Shown here: positions 8,362 through 19,868 of the stretch, in pieces
How the letters are laid out: each line of letters begins with the position of its first letter
Numbering within the stretch: the first letter of the stretch is position 1
Source: Gryganskiella cystojenkinii
Lineage: Eukaryota > Mortierellomycota > Mortierellomycetes > Mortierellales > Mortierellaceae
NCBI GenBank assembly: GCA_015852425.1
Contig: JAAAIG010000226.1
Location: forward strand, 8,943 to 46,748
Length of the DNA: 37,806 bases
Direction of reading: 5' to 3'
The notes under the pieces: model-generated
The model's database searches: none
Told to the model about the DNA's origin: nothing
Seen by the model: only the letters and a program-made list of their open reading frames with translations
Translations under genes and position numbers: made by a program

Positions 8362-11300
8362 TCACTGTCGAGTCGATACACCCACGCGCATACCGACTCT
8401 GACCAGCATCTCGATTTGTTCCTTCGAGGATCTTAGCAGATCCTCATCAAATTGAATCGAATTTGGTTCAAAGAGAACCACGATCGTCGACCCTCCAAAG
8501 GCAAAATACCCATGTTCCTCCATTCGCTCGACCTGTTGTCCACCCTGGGTCGTCAACAGGATCGATCCGACCATCATGGCGCCGATCGCCACATAGGCGA
8601 CGGTTCCAAACTCGGGCGACTCAATCGTCGAGTACACACGTTTGTTCTCGCCATAGACATCCAAATGTGATCGAATCGACATTGGATTCACGGTAAAGTA
8701 CTCGCCGTGGATCGAGACCGGGTCGGACAAAACACCCCGGACTGGGATATGGTATCGATGGTAATCTTGAGGCGCCAATCGAAAGATGGCAAGACTTCCC
8801 CCATCGTACTTCTTGGCCAACACGGCATCGTTTCCGAGGAGTTTTGAAATCGTAAACTGTCGACCCTTGATCCAAAAATTTTGAGCATCCGAGATGGTCT
8901 GGAAACAGGTCATGCGGCAATCCGCCACACTAACCGCAACACGGTCATCCCCGGGGCTGGCAAGTTGACGAGCGTTCGGTTTAAGACGTCTGTAAAAAAA
9001 GTCGTTGAATGTCTTGAAGTTCTGTATCGGTTCCAAAACCTCGTTCATATGTGCTTCCAGATGATGGAAGCGAATAAACGGTTCAATGTTGCGTTTGGAC
9101 CGAGGGTCGTCAAATTTGAGTCCTTGCTTTCGAGACATGTTGGCCATGATTTTGCCGACTCGGATCTTTTGAGCCGGTGATTTGTAGAGGAGGCGGATGC
9201 CGAGTCGAATGAACGTTGGCATTTTTTCCTCGAGCATCTCGCCCGTTAATCGGTCTTGGACGATGATGTTGGCGTTGCTCTAGTAGAACCAGAAAAAAAA
9301 AAAAGAATAGGTATTAGTTTCCACACGACCCGCTTAGTCTGAAGAATTCCAGCAGCATTGCATCAAAGTGACCAAAAAAGAAATTATTTAGATCTCACCT
9401 TGCCAATGACATAGCGTCCATAACCAAGAGTCTTAACTACTTTTGTAATCCATTTTCGTTGTGCGTTCGCCTCGGTAACGAAATTACCGAGGATTAACTT
9501 ATCGAGGTTAAAGCCATCGTTACCGGAGCAAACCGCGATATGGGTGATCACGTCGGTTTCTAGTTTCGATCCAAGACTCGGATCCCGACAGATTGGACAG
9601 GACGAGATTCGGATCACGTACTCGTCTTCCGATTGCAGCGGTTCAAAATCCGCCTCGGTCGGTTCTATCATATCAACAGCCTCCCGCAGGACTTCTGCTC
9701 CCTCTGGGATCTTGTTCCGAGTCAAATGCAGGAAAAGTTCACTATCCTCTTCAAACTCCTCGTCGTCCTCAGGTGATTCCTCTGTCGCTGATGAGGTCTC
9801 CTTGTCGTCGAATCCGTCCGAGACAATCGTGATAATGGGTGAAGAAGACGACGAGGACGAAGAGGTCGCAGCGGCTGCAGCGGCCATGATGGGATCACCG
9901 CTAGCGGTCTTCAGATGATGATTCGTTTTCCGTTTCCAAAACTTTCGAATTCTCCGCTTCTGACGTTTGTTTGGGATACTGTCGTCCAGTCGGACCTGCC
10001 GCTCCAATCGCTCAAACAGCTCCTCGAACGTCAACTCATCGCGCTCAGGATCCTTGGAATAGGGTAGAAAGAAACTATCAACAGTCTGGCTTGAGAGTGT
10101 CGACCCGAGTCCCTCCAGCATGGCCTGGATGAGGACTTTGCTGTACATGCCATGTTGAGGACCTGCATCAAAGGCTTTGGCGAGTCCGAGCCAAAATCGA
10201 CGACGTAAACTGGTATAGGGTACAAATTTGGCTCGGATCTTAAGCTGGGCATTGTCCTTGTTGACCTTAATATTCGGGTTGATGTCAATGTCGAGGTTGT
10301 ACTCGATCATCTCAGGATCCGACGAAATCTCTTTGTCCGTGGCAGCCGCAGTAGTGGCGGTGTCCTGGTCAGGTCGGGGAGAAGACGAGCCGCTGCTGTT
10401 TTCGGATTCATACGCTGCGGCCGCGCCGATTAACCTATCAATGTCCATGGTCGCCATGCCGACATAATCGTTACCGCTAAGCTTGTCCCAATCGTGAACA
10501 GAGTACTTGATCTTGAAGGCTTCCTCACCGTGATGGACCCTGAACATGAGCTTCCCACGCCATGTTGGGTTGAGGTTGTGTCGAATGACCCGTGTCCGAA
10601 AAATGTATTTGCCAAATGCAATGACCACGAAGGGATCCATATCGAATCCTGTCCGAGTGACATTGTGTGTCCGAGGAAGATGTGAAGCGGATACAATCTC
10701 CATAAAGACGACGCCATGAAGATTGTTGGTTGTCACAGACGCTGTCGAGAGAGTTGAAGAATTAGAAGTTGAGGCTTTGAGGGGGTGCATGCCATGATGA
10801 TTTGGTGGGGGTGAAGGAGTGTCAAGGCGGAGAGCAGAGAGACCCATGGATGCGTCACCCTCTTTCACCGCCATGGGTATATCTGCCAGGGAGACAATGG
10901 TGTTATTGGCGGTGTGAAGTTGTCGTTGTCCCAATCCGAGCTTGTTGCGGCCACTGGCTAGTCTCTGCCAGACTTGTAGACACTCTGCTCGAGAATCTTT
11001 CCGTACAGGAGCCAGGGCAATGTCGATGAATCCAAACTTGACCATGACTGCAGGATGCAAAAAAAAAAAAAAGGACAAAAAAGGCAAGAATTGAGTATGT
11101 GGCTCATGCGTCCTGTGTCCGCGGGCGTACAACGCTGCGCCCATCTGCTTTTCTTTTTCCCCTGCTGGTCGAATGAATAAATATTTCGTAGTCTGTGCAG
11201 TTTTGGGCCGTTTCATACCTTCTCCAGTGACCTTTGAAAACTTGCCCGGAATCGATTTTAGTGAAAACCATTTACCCTATTTTGCAAATAGCGACGTAAA

Positions 11301-12485
11301 AAGGCGCAAAGGGTGATGAAAATAAAGTCAGCTGTGATGATTGCGCCCATATTATTCCCTCATTGTCGCTCTCTCTCTCGTTCAATTTTCATTGTGGTTG
11401 TTTCCTCATCCTGCGATCAATTCGAAATCTGTTCTCCGAACAAGAGCCCTGGCTGAACAGAGCAACTAAAAAAAACACTGCCTTTTCGAGTTCTCTTTTC
11501 TTCTTTTTGCCACCACCCCAAAACGCCAAGAGTGTCATGTTTGTCCATGAGGACAAATCAAATGTAAAGAGTAAACTTTTGAAGGAGCGGAAGTTGAACA
11601 TTTTTGAGGAAAATGAGTTTAAAAATGAACAAAGAACACTCCTTTCCCATGAATGGTTGGACAGTAATTTCAGGGCGCTGGTAGCAAGGATGAACCCGAC
11701 ACCGAGAAGTTTGAGTCCGAGTTTTTAAATAATATGACAGTAACTTGCCTCATTAGCGGGGTCATCAAAGTGCTGTGGTTCTCCATCGGTCCAGAGAGAG
11801 GGGCTATCAAAGGGGATGTAGACTGTGCCGAGATAATCATCCCTGCCCCAACGGTCCTTGTCCCAGAACATGAGGTTGATCTGGTCCGGAAATGATTGAG
11901 ACTCGAGATCAAAGTCAAAAGCCGCATCCCAAACCGGATTCAGCGACTTGTGGATGACATCAGTCGTGAACTTGTGCCCTCCGACCGAAAGTTTTACGTA
12001 CGGATCTGAAAAGCCGTTCTATTCATAATAATGAAAGAAAGAATAAAGACCAGAAAGGGATCGACGTTTTAATACTCTGCGTGATCCATATTTTGCTGCT
12101 TCTGTTGTTGATGCTCTGCTCTCCGTTTTTTTTGTGCCACTTTGACTGTGTTGTCTGTCGTCTCTTTTCTCTTTCTCGGCATTTAAATCAGATGGAGCAA
12201 AAAAAAAAAAAAGTGTTTGAATGAAGTTGAATGCACACTGACCCTGTCTCTGCTGACCAAGTCTTTGGCTCGAGCAATAAAGATTCGCATGCGTGCTACT
12301 GGGTGCTCATCCTCTTCTGTCGACAGGAGGGAAGGTGTCCCTGACCTGGACGCCACAGCGCTAGCTGTCGTTGTGGAAGATGACGTCAAGGCCACACGAG
12401 AGAGCATGGGGATTGATGGGCGGTCAATGATGGTGGGTGGAGTCGTGATGGAATGAGGTGTGGTGTGTGTGAAGGACCTGAGCAT
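8362..12485 (-). CDS. PSD2: Phosphatidylserine decarboxylase, C2-domain (Psd2) type
   Basis: The enzyme converts phosphatidylserine to phosphatidylethanolamine; Psd2-type enzymes act on Golgi, endosome or vacuole membranes. Exons are 12485-12243, 12018-11749, 11276-11219, 11047-9399 and 9279-8362, giving 1045 aa. A first C2 domain is spread over exons 1-4 (RIFIARAKDLVSRD, NGFSDPYVKL, VTGE then VMVKFGFID). A second C2 lies at about residues 300-395 (FDMDPFVVIAFG). An EF-hand-like acidic segment (DPERDELTFEELF) follows at about 528, and a Cys/His cluster CPIC...HIAVC at about 673. The last exon is the catalytic domain, with FNDFFYRRLKP, DYHRYHIP and the self-cleavage motif GGST at about 1002-1005, as in Psd2 rather than the mitochondrial LGST form. 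The second intron starts with GC. The ATG at 12407 is an alternative start. The sequence upstream of 12485 is open but looks like a CT-rich UTR. Confidence 0.92.
11277..11748 (-). other. GC-AG intron in PSD2
   Basis: The exon ends AATGAG followed by GCAAGT, a strong donor except that T is replaced by C. The acceptor is AAATAG before GGTAAATGG. Both sides are phase 0, and joining them continues the C2 domain through a WFSLKS segment into VTGE. No GT donor nearby preserves the frame. The intron is 472 nt, longer than most others here. Confidence 0.7.
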
Positions 12486-13218
12486 ATGAGGTGCCTCTTG
12501 TGGGCGAATGCAAATGAATGAATGGATGAATGAATAGATGTAGGAGAGGAAAGAGGGAGTATGCGAGTGTATGAGAGGTGTGAAGTATGGAAAGAGTGGA
12601 GAGAGAGAGAACGAGAGGAAGAGAGGAGACAGAAAAGTAAAAGAGCTAACCAAAAAAAAAACCTTGAAAGCAGAAAGTGAAAAATAATGGTCGGGCCACC
12701 GACCATCGAACACACAGACACAAAAACAGAAAGAGATCTATGAAATGAAAACAAGAGATAGGGACGGTGAGCCAGGAGTAGACAAGGTGGGCTTTTCTTT
12801 TTTCTTTTTTTACGCTCCAATTCGGTGGAATCTTGATCGACCAGCTGGGTGCGGGTCAAAGGTCAAAAGGCCCCATATTCCCAGAATAGGCAGTCGATAA
12901 AAACTTCAATAATATCACATCACCGCAGTCCCAATCGGCAGCAGCCACAGCCACATGCACGCACACTTGTACAACCAACCAAGCCAATTGCTGCCGATGC
13001 AGCCATGTGCCAAGATCAACAAAGCCCAAGCTGTAATGCCAAGATTGCCATTTTTATTCCCTTGGCCATGCTGCAATTGCAACAGGAAAAAAGGGTCGGC
13101 AAAGAAACAGAGAAAGTAGGGTTGGAGTATGATATGAAAAAAATGCTAAAATACAAGAAATGAAGAAAGAAAAAGTGGTGTAAAAAAGAACATGTTTTGT
13201 TTGTCGCTAGTCCATTTT
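12486..13218. other. PSD2 upstream region and RLP24 3' flank
   Basis: The half nearer PSD2 is purine-rich on the + strand (CT-rich on the coding strand), with a short GAAT-type repeat near 12516-12541 (AATGAATGAATGGATGAATG). The half nearer RLP24 (about 12850-13210) is mixed sequence without an apparent gene. I see no RNA gene. Confidence 0.45.
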
Positions 13219-14104
13219 TTAGGACATGTCGACATCCATGAGCTTGTTCTTTTGCGCCACCTTTTGGACCTGGGCCAAGTTCTTGATCGCTGGGGTATCG
13301 ACCATGTGAATGTGCTTCTGAACCAGGGCCTGGTTCTCGGTCTTTTGACGCAACTTGTTGCCTGACATCCTGTTCTTGTAGAAGACACGCTCGCGCTTGG
13401 CCTTGATCTCCTGCGAACGCTTCAGAGCCCGAATCGTGGTCGCCATGAGGTCTCTGTCGTAACGGACAGGGATGTTGCGACGCTTCTCGAACTGGAAGGT
13501 AGAATCCTGTTTTTTTGTTTCGATTTGTAAGAAAAAGAAAAACGTTTTTGTTTTGTGGTTAATTTCGAAAGCAGGACATCCCAACGGACGAATAAGAACA
13601 ATGAACTCCTGCATATTGCAATGTGTTGCCCATTCTCGAAAAAAATAAATAACAAAACTAAAAAGGATCCGATCTGCATCTTGGGTTATGAATGGTCGGT
13701 CAAATAATCATAAAGATAGTTAGAAAAAAAAGACGTACAATGGTCATCTCCTTGCCAGCAGCCTTGCGGAAGGCCTTGGTCCAGCGGACCTTACGAGGGT
13801 TGCGCTTCATCTTGAAGTTCTTGTGGCATTTTGATCTGCAGAAACGGAACGTCTATGTGAACAGAAGAAAAATATGCGCTGGTTAAGAGAGAGAGGGAGA
13901 TCTCATGGTTTGCCATTTGGACAGACATGCATTCAATAAATGCGGCTGTTCCATGTGGACAATCAGTCACCCTAGGCAGTGATTCGATTTTGAATCCAAT
14001 TCAAGAATGTAAAAGTAAGCTACCTTTGAGTCGTTGCGAACAAACATGGTGCCGTGACCAGGGTAGCAGGTCGAGGAGCAGAAGTAGCACTTTTCCAATC
14101 TCAT
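13219..14104 (-). CDS. RLP24: Ribosome biogenesis protein RLP24 (L24e family)
   Basis: This L24-like factor joins pre-60S particles in the nucleolus, recruits the AAA ATPase Drg1, and is exchanged for ribosomal protein L24 in the cytoplasm. Exons are 14104-14024, 13852-13739 and 13506-13219, giving 160 aa with phase-0 joins throughout. The N-terminus [18 protein letters not shown] with FCRSKC forms the zinc-binding C-x2-C...C-x3-C site (Cys6, Cys9, Cys32, Cys36). It is followed by the family block [19 protein letters not shown] and a basic helical tail. The length matches animal RSL24D1 (about 163) better than budding yeast Rlp24 (about 199), so the C-terminal tail is short. Start choice is secure, because MRLEKC is the family's usual N-terminus. 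The gene is divergent from the zinc-finger gene at 14459. Confidence 0.95.
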
Positions 14105-14458
14105 TGTATATTGTTATCTCTGTTTTTTGATATGGTCAAAGGGAAAGAAGGAACCCTTTTCGTACCAGCAGCAAAGCACTCTTTCAACGGACTAAAAAAA
14201 AAAAAAAAATTGAGTCGAATCGCAGGCAAGAGAAGGGACTCTCACTTAAGGGTGTGATCTCAATCCATCACGTGACAACACATTTGTTGTTTGTTGTCAA
14301 AGATGAAGAAAAGGAAAAAAAAAGAGACTCTGGTTCAAATCAAGAAAATGCAGCCAGCTTCCTTTTTGAACATCTTTCCAAGCCTCCCATCCCATCAGCC
14401 ACCGAACTCGACCCATTTTTCAAAAAAGAGAATCCACAAAAGAGAAAGAAACGCCCAG
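14105..14458. promoter_or_regulatory. Shared upstream region of RLP24 and the C2H2 gene
   Basis: These 354 bp separate two divergent starts. A run of A lies near 14194-14208, and the side nearer the C2H2 gene is rich in A and C. I see no certain TATA box. The bidirectional role is inferred from orientation only. Confidence 0.4.
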
Positions 14459-16429
14459 ATGGACGACAATCCCCATTCTCCCTCTCACGACAACCCCTCT
14501 CCCTCCATCCATCACACCCCCCTCGACGACACTGCCTCCACTGATAATCATAATGACCACTCTGCAGTCGAACCGGTGACCTCGGCCACCTTGGAGGCCG
14601 TCACTGCCGCTATTGCCAACACGACCGCGAACCTTGCTTCTTCTCTTGAACAACAGCACGACCAGACTCTTCATCATCACCACAATCAAGATCATCATCA
14701 TGAACAATTAGAACAAGAACAACATCACCATCATCACCATCACCACCCCGGTCACGAGTCTGCGCAGTCTATGGACGTTGACTTGACACCGCAAGAACAC
14801 AGCCAAGATATGCAAACAGCCCCCGCTTCTTCTTCTTCAAGACCAACCGACGCTGAAACTGACGCCGCTGTCGCTCAAGCTATTGCCAACGCCTTCAACG
14901 ACACGACGGCTGACGACATCAAAGCCCTCACCAAGGCCCTCACGACACCGATTGAACAGATTGAAGCCGAGGAGCAAGCTGCAGCAGCCGCCGCTGTCGC
15001 TGCCGTCGCTGCCTCTGTTGCCGCTGGAGCAGGCGGCAGCAGCAGTGATCATCCTCACGCGACCAGTGAACCTACTCAAGATGTATCTGCGCCTGCGTTC
15101 GATGTCAACAACGTCTATGACCAGGTCCTCTCCTTGACATCCCAGACCCAAAAGACAGGAGGAAAGACTATGCAAGAGGTATTTGAGCAGAACCAGGCCG
15201 CGAGGGCTTTACAACTTATTGCCTTGTCCCTGAACAGCTCTGCAGCCCAGGCCGAACTCCAGGAGAATGGACAGTCTTTAGTCGACGGTGCTGAGCACCA
15301 GAACGCCGATGGAAGTAGTAGCAGCCACGGCAACAACAACAATGCGTCTAGCGCAACCGATACCCTCATCTCCATCTCGAACGCTCTCAACTATCAATCC
15401 CATACATCACCCTCCAAACTCGAGGAGGACGCACACGCATTCGCACAGGCAGTCCTGAACGCAACAAGGTCTGAAGCCGGCAAGGATCTCACCTCAGGCC
15501 TTCAAGGTGACGATAACGCCAACACTAGTACCGAAGATGTCCTCAATGCTGTCAATAGTGCCACGGAAGCCCTCAACGCTCTGCACAACATCCATCTCAA
15601 CACTCGTCCAGCAGATGCAGATGCTGGCTCAAGCTCATCCCTCGCAACGAACGTGGGGAACACAGATAGCGGTTTTACATTCGAGGTCGACAAGACTACG
15701 GGCAAGACTCAGATCAAGTGGACCACCCCCTCGGACGAGGTCAGCACGACGGCACTCCAGGAAAATGCCGCTATCCAACAAGCTCTCCACACCTTGATCG
15801 CGAACAGTATCCCAGGTTTATCGGGCTTGGGGGTCCCCAGTGTGGGTATGTTGGCACCGCCACTGGGTCAGTTCCCAGCACAAGGATCCCAGTTTGGGAC
15901 AGCAGAGGATCCCGTGGTCGCAGAGCCGCCAGCACCTCCACGGAAGAAGAGACGCACAGGCGTGACGAACAATGGTCAGAACACCGCGGCCTCGATACCG
16001 GAGGGCGCGACCTCGTACCCTTGCGAATACCCTGGCTGCGATAAAGTCTTTGCTCGACTCTACAACCTCAAGTCTCATTCACGGACACACACAAATGATC
16101 GACCTTTTGTTTGTAGTCACTGTACTCAGGCCTTTTCGAGAAACCACGATTTGAAGAGACACGTCAAGATCCATGGCGGTGACAAGCCGTTCAAATGCAA
16201 TGGCTGTGGCAAGTCGTTCTCAAGACTTGATGCTTTGGGTCGTCACCGAGGCAACTCCAAGAACCGAGCAGGGTGCCAGGGCGGCGGAGGTGATGGTTCA
16301 CAGCTGCACGTCCCAGGATCTGTTCAAGAAGACCATGAGATGACCGAAGTAGCGCCAGAGCCGTCCTTGACGTCAGCATCCGAGTCAGAGTCAGCACAAC
16401 AGCTTCCTTTGCCAGAGTCGTCTTCATAA
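14459..16429 (+). CDS. C2H2 zinc-finger transcription factor (Crz1-like fingers)
   Basis: A single exon encodes 656 aa from the ATG at 14459; a more upstream in-frame ATG (14291) adds only a Lys-rich, UTR-like stretch. The N-terminal 500 residues are low complexity: a His-rich tract (about 14674-14750), Asp/Glu/Ala/Ser-rich regions and Gln/Asn runs, as in activation domains. A basic PPRKKRR segment (about 15937-15960) may be a nuclear localisation signal. Fingers lie at about residues 518-605: [20 protein letters not shown], then [19 protein letters not shown], then [19 protein letters not shown]. The third ends in Cys instead of the second His. Spacing and the YNLKSH / HDLKRH / DALGRH residues resemble Crz1, the calcineurin-responsive factor. 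I see no clear PxIxIT docking motif, so orthology is unproven. The gene stands upstream of, and in the same direction as, eIF3d. Confidence 0.85.
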   Translation: MDDNPHSPSHDNPSPSIHHTPLDDTASTDNHNDHSAVEPVTSATLEAVTAAIANTTANLASSLEQQHDQTLHHHHNQDHHHEQLEQEQHHHHHHHHPGHESAQSMDVDLTPQEHSQDMQTAPASSSSRPTDAETDAAVAQAIANAFNDTTADDIKALTKALTTPIEQIEAEEQAAAAAAVAAVAASVAAGAGGSSSDHPHATSEPTQDVSAPAFDVNNVYDQVLSLTSQTQKTGGKTMQEVFEQNQAARALQLIALSLNSSAAQAELQENGQSLVDGAEHQNADGSSSSHGNNNNASSATDTLISISNALNYQSHTSPSKLEEDAHAFAQAVLNATRSEAGKDLTSGLQGDDNANTSTEDVLNAVNSATEALNALHNIHLNTRPADADAGSSSSLATNVGNTDSGFTFEVDKTTGKTQIKWTTPSDEVSTTALQENAAIQQALHTLIANSIPGLSGLGVPSVGMLAPPLGQFPAQGSQFGTAEDPVVAEPPAPPRKKRRTGVTNNGQNTAASIPEGATSYPCEYPGCDKVFARLYNLKSHSRTHTNDRPFVCSHCTQAFSRNHDLKRHVKIHGGDKPFKCNGCGKSFSRLDALGRHRGNSKNRAGCQGGGGDGSQLHVPGSVQEDHEMTEVAPEPSLTSASESESAQQLPLPESSS

Positions 16430-16721
16430 AAACGTGGGTCTTTTCTTTTGCATTTTTTGCCTAACACACGTCCCCTTGTCAAATGAAGAAAAATAAAAAA
16501 AAGAGCCAAAAAACAACAACAAATACGATCAGCGTCTCCCATGACGTCACAATTTTCTTCAGTTTTTTTTTCTCTTTGTTCCAACACAAACACCGTCCAC
16601 TGACAAAGGGCGACGTTGTTTTGCAGGCATCAGAAAGTACCTGAAAGAGGCAAAGAAGAGATCTGTGAAAAGGAAAGCGAAATTTGGAAAATTACCTTTC
16701 CTTTACCCTTCATCCTCAGCC

Positions 16722-18916
16722 ATGTCCGCATTCAAATTGCCCACCGTCTCAGACTCTCAGAGCGGATGGGGCCCCGTCGGCCTCAGCGCACAGTTCCGTG
16801 ACATTCCCTATGCCCCCTACTCCAAGGCTGACAAGCTTGGTCGCATTGCTGACTGGTCTGCTCCCGAGGGTACCCAGGGCAAGGACAACCGTGGCGGTGC
16901 CAACGACCAGCGTGGCAACCGTCCCGGCTTCCGCAACTTCAGAGGTATTACTCTACTTCTTAAACTACTGAATTCTAATCAACCCCTGGAAACTTGAATC
17001 GACAATGGACGATCTGTTCGCTTGGGACAAGCACAGATCTACTGGAAATACACAAAACAGCCTATTTGAAGAAACAGATGAACAAAACCACTCTGCTACA
17101 ACGACAGAGTAACTTTTCACATCAGAAACACAATATTGACTTTCCCCTCCCCCTTCCTTTCCTCTACTATCATTTCCTACTCCCCCATCTCATACGCACA
17201 GACAACTACGTCCCCTTCGGATCAAACGCCGCCAACGCTTTCAACTACCAGCACACCGAGGACGAGGCTTCGTTCTCGGTCGTCGACAATCGATCTGCCG
17301 CTCAGAAGAAGACCACCGGTGGCTTTAAGTCGGCTACTGGACAGCGTGGAGGCCGTGGTGGTTTCCGTCAGCAGGGCGGCCAGCAGCGTGGCCAGTTCCA
17401 GCGTTTGGGTGCCAACCGTGGAGGATTCGGTGGTGCTCGTCAGCCTGCTGGAGGTCAGCGTGGAGGTCGTCGTGGTTACAGCAACTGGAGAGATTTCGAC
17501 CGTAACCAGCGTGTCCGTGATGCCTCTGTCAAGGTCGGTTCAGAGTGGAACATGCTCGAGGAGATTGAGTTCTCTCGCCTCAACAAGCTCCAGTTCGAGG
17601 TCAACGACCCCGAGGACATGTACGTTTCTTTCAACTGCACTTATAATGGGATCAGGATATCGAGGATAAAAAGACTTTTGCTGTTGTGATGAACCCTTAT
17701 ATCTGACACTTCCACGAATCTTTTCTCTTCAAATTGTAGCGCTCTTCACGGTGCCGTTGCCAACTACGACAAGGCTTACGACCGTGTTAACACCAAGCAG
17801 GAGAAGGTTCTTCAGCAGGTTGACCGTGAGCGCGACAACGTGACGACTTCAGAAGATCCCATTCTCAGCAACTTGGCCGCAGAGCCTGCTGCTGAGAACG
17901 AGCAGCGTGTCTTTGCCACTGATAGCATTATCAGTGTCTTGATGACCGCCTCCCGCTCCGTTTACCCTTGGGATATCGTTATCAACAGGACTGCTGACAA
18001 GGTGGTCTTTGATACCCGTGAGGGAAGCCAAGTCGACTATGTCTCTGTCAACGAGAACTCCTCGGACCCACCCATGGATACCGGCGACAAGGACAACATC
18101 AACTCTCCCAGCGCTCTTTCCTTGGAAGCTACCTATATCAACACCAACTTTGCTGCCCAGGTTGTCAACGCCGAGCAGGTTGTTGATTTGGATAACCCCA
18201 ACCCCTTCTATGGTGCCGATGAGGAGTCCGTTCCCTTGGTTGGATACCGTTACCGCAAGTTTGACTTGTCTACGATCGAGGAGGAGGAGATTTCGCTCTA
18301 TATCCGTACTGAGGTCGATGCTGTCGTCAAGTCCGCTCAGGGCGAGGATTCGTACATTACCCTCAAGGCTTTGAACGAGTTTGATTCCCGTGCCCAGGGC
18401 GCTGGTGGTGCCATGGAGTGGAGACAAAAGTTGGATTCCCAGAGAGGTGCCGTCGTTGCCACGGAAATGAAGAACAACAGCTGCAAACTGGCCCGCTGGG
18501 TCGTCCAGAGCATGTTGGCCGGCGCTGATCACTTGAAGCTCGGGTAAGATATTTGATCGGTGGTGTATTTAGTGTTGTTTCCTCTGCTGAGATGGTCTAA
18601 CGCAAACTTTTTTATCTTTTTTTGGTCAAATAGATTCGTTTCCCGTACCAACCCTAAGGACTCTGCTCGCCACGCCATTCTCGGTACCCAGATCTGCCGT
18701 CCCAAGGAGTTTGCTTCCCAGATGAACTTGCAGATCACAAACGGATGGGGTATTGTCAAGACCGTTGTCGACTTGGCGTTGAAGTTGCCAGAGGGCAAGT
18801 ATGTCCTCGTCAAGGACCCCAACAAGCCCGTCATCCGCCTCTACTCTGTCCCCAAGGACACTTTTGAGGAGGCTGAGGATGAGAACGAGGACGGTGAGAC
18901 TGTCGAGACTGCTTAA
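16722..18916 (+). CDS. Eukaryotic translation initiation factor 3 subunit D
   Basis: eIF3d is a cap-binding subunit of the eIF3 complex that contacts the 40S mRNA exit side. Exons are 16722-16944, 17202-17619, 17740-18543 and 18634-18916 with matching phases, giving 575 aa (human eIF3d is about 548). Family landmarks are the N-terminal GWGPVG and DIPYAPYSKADKLGRIADW, a Gly/Arg-rich RGG segment in exon 2, WNMLEEIEFSRLNKL, the cap-binding fold around residues 215-480 (SRSVYPWDIVI, GYRYRKFDL) and the C-terminal acidic tail. It is a non-essential or regulatory eIF3 subunit in many fungi and absent from S. cerevisiae. A pyrimidine-rich stretch precedes the ATG, as is common in translation genes. 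Confidence 0.95.
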
Positions 18917-19298
18917 ATAGCGAGAAAAGCAGATGATGTGTTAAGATTAGTATGTAGATGAAGAATTGCTGAGCAAAATAGCCGTTTTTGCATCGAATGA
19001 ATAGCCACTCCCCCCATTTCTGTAGAAACACACAAAAAGTTACTTGATAAATATTCATATTCACAAAAATGAAGTCTTTAGCATAGGCGGTCATTTCGAT
19101 GCGTATATGTAGATGAAATACTCGGTTTAATATTATGGTACATGGGTTTCTAGCGAAGAGAGCATTTGTGGGAGTGGTTATTTGTCCCACTTGCTTCGTA
19201 TTCTATGATGGTCCTGCCTCCGAGCATGATAATGCCAGGAGTCTTCAAATAGGTTTGATAGATAAAGATGGAAAAAAAATGGTGCGGTTCCTTTCTTT
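18917..19298. other. Convergent 3' flanks of eIF3d and PAM18
   Basis: This 382-bp AT-richer spacer lies between two converging stop codons. I see no gene or strong hairpin in it. Confidence 0.5.
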
Positions 19299-19868
19299 TT
19301 ACTTCTTGTCCAAGAGATCCTTGGCCTCGTTGATCTTTGAGGCCAAGAAAGGGGAACCACCACGATCGGGATGGTTCAACAACATGATACGACGATGAGC
19401 CTCCTTCAACTTTGATGAGTTCAATCCTGACTCCCTACGAGGTTCAGATGAAAGAGTATGAAGGAGCGGAAGGTACGATTAGCATCGTTTTTTTTTTAAA
19501 AAAACTGAAAATTGCCTATTCCAGACACAGGGAGAATAGACGAGAAAATACATACTTGAGTCCGAGGATAAGAGCAGCCTCACGCTTGTCCATCTTGGCA
19601 TCGAATCCACCCTTGTAATAGCTTCCGGAGCCGATGGTACCTGGCCGGGGAATGGCGGCAATGATCTTTGCACCATGCAACTCCCAAGTGCGAAGAGCAA
19701 TCCGGGTTCCGTAAGCGGCTCCAGCAATACCGACTCCAATGAAGAATGGCGTTGACTACATTAGACAGAGAGTAGAATAGTGGTCAGTATAGCAAGGACA
19801 AAGAGAACGGAGACCGGCAGAGCAGTGCCAAGAGAAGCCTCTGTCTCGAGGACTATGCTCCTTACCAT
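19299..19868 (-). CDS. PAM18: Mitochondrial import motor co-chaperone PAM18/TIM14 (J protein)
   Basis: Pam18 stimulates mtHsp70 ATPase at the TIM23 channel and sits in the inner membrane with its J domain in the matrix. Exons are 19868-19866 (the ATG alone), 19755-19556 and 19434-19299, giving 112 aa. Residues 4-22 form a Gly/Ala-rich membrane segment ([18 protein letters not shown]). The J domain follows, with [29 protein letters not shown] and the essential HPD at residues 89-91, then a [12 protein letters not shown] end. The intron at 19756-19865 begins immediately after the ATG (donor GTAAGG). Length fits the short metazoan/TIM14 form rather than the longer yeast form. The gene is divergent from the Crinkler-type gene 315 bp away. 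Confidence 0.93.

Noticed and set aside
11363..11728. Plus-strand 121-codon open frame
   Set aside because: It lies inside the GC-AG intron of PSD2 on the opposite strand, has low-complexity starts, and shows no recognisable domain.
12183..12713. PSD2 start further upstream, up to 12713
   Set aside because: The extension encodes Ser/Phe/Leu/Ile-rich sequence from CT-rich DNA, typical of a leader; the ATG at 12485 (or 12407) is a better start.
14291..14458. Earlier start for the C2H2 gene
   Set aside because: The extra 56 residues come from A-rich UTR-like sequence; the ATG at 14459 begins the acidic/Pro/Ser composition of the protein.
17849..18532. Minus-strand open frame (227 codons) over eIF3d
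   Set aside because: It lies wholly within a confidently identified eIF3d exon with strong codon bias.
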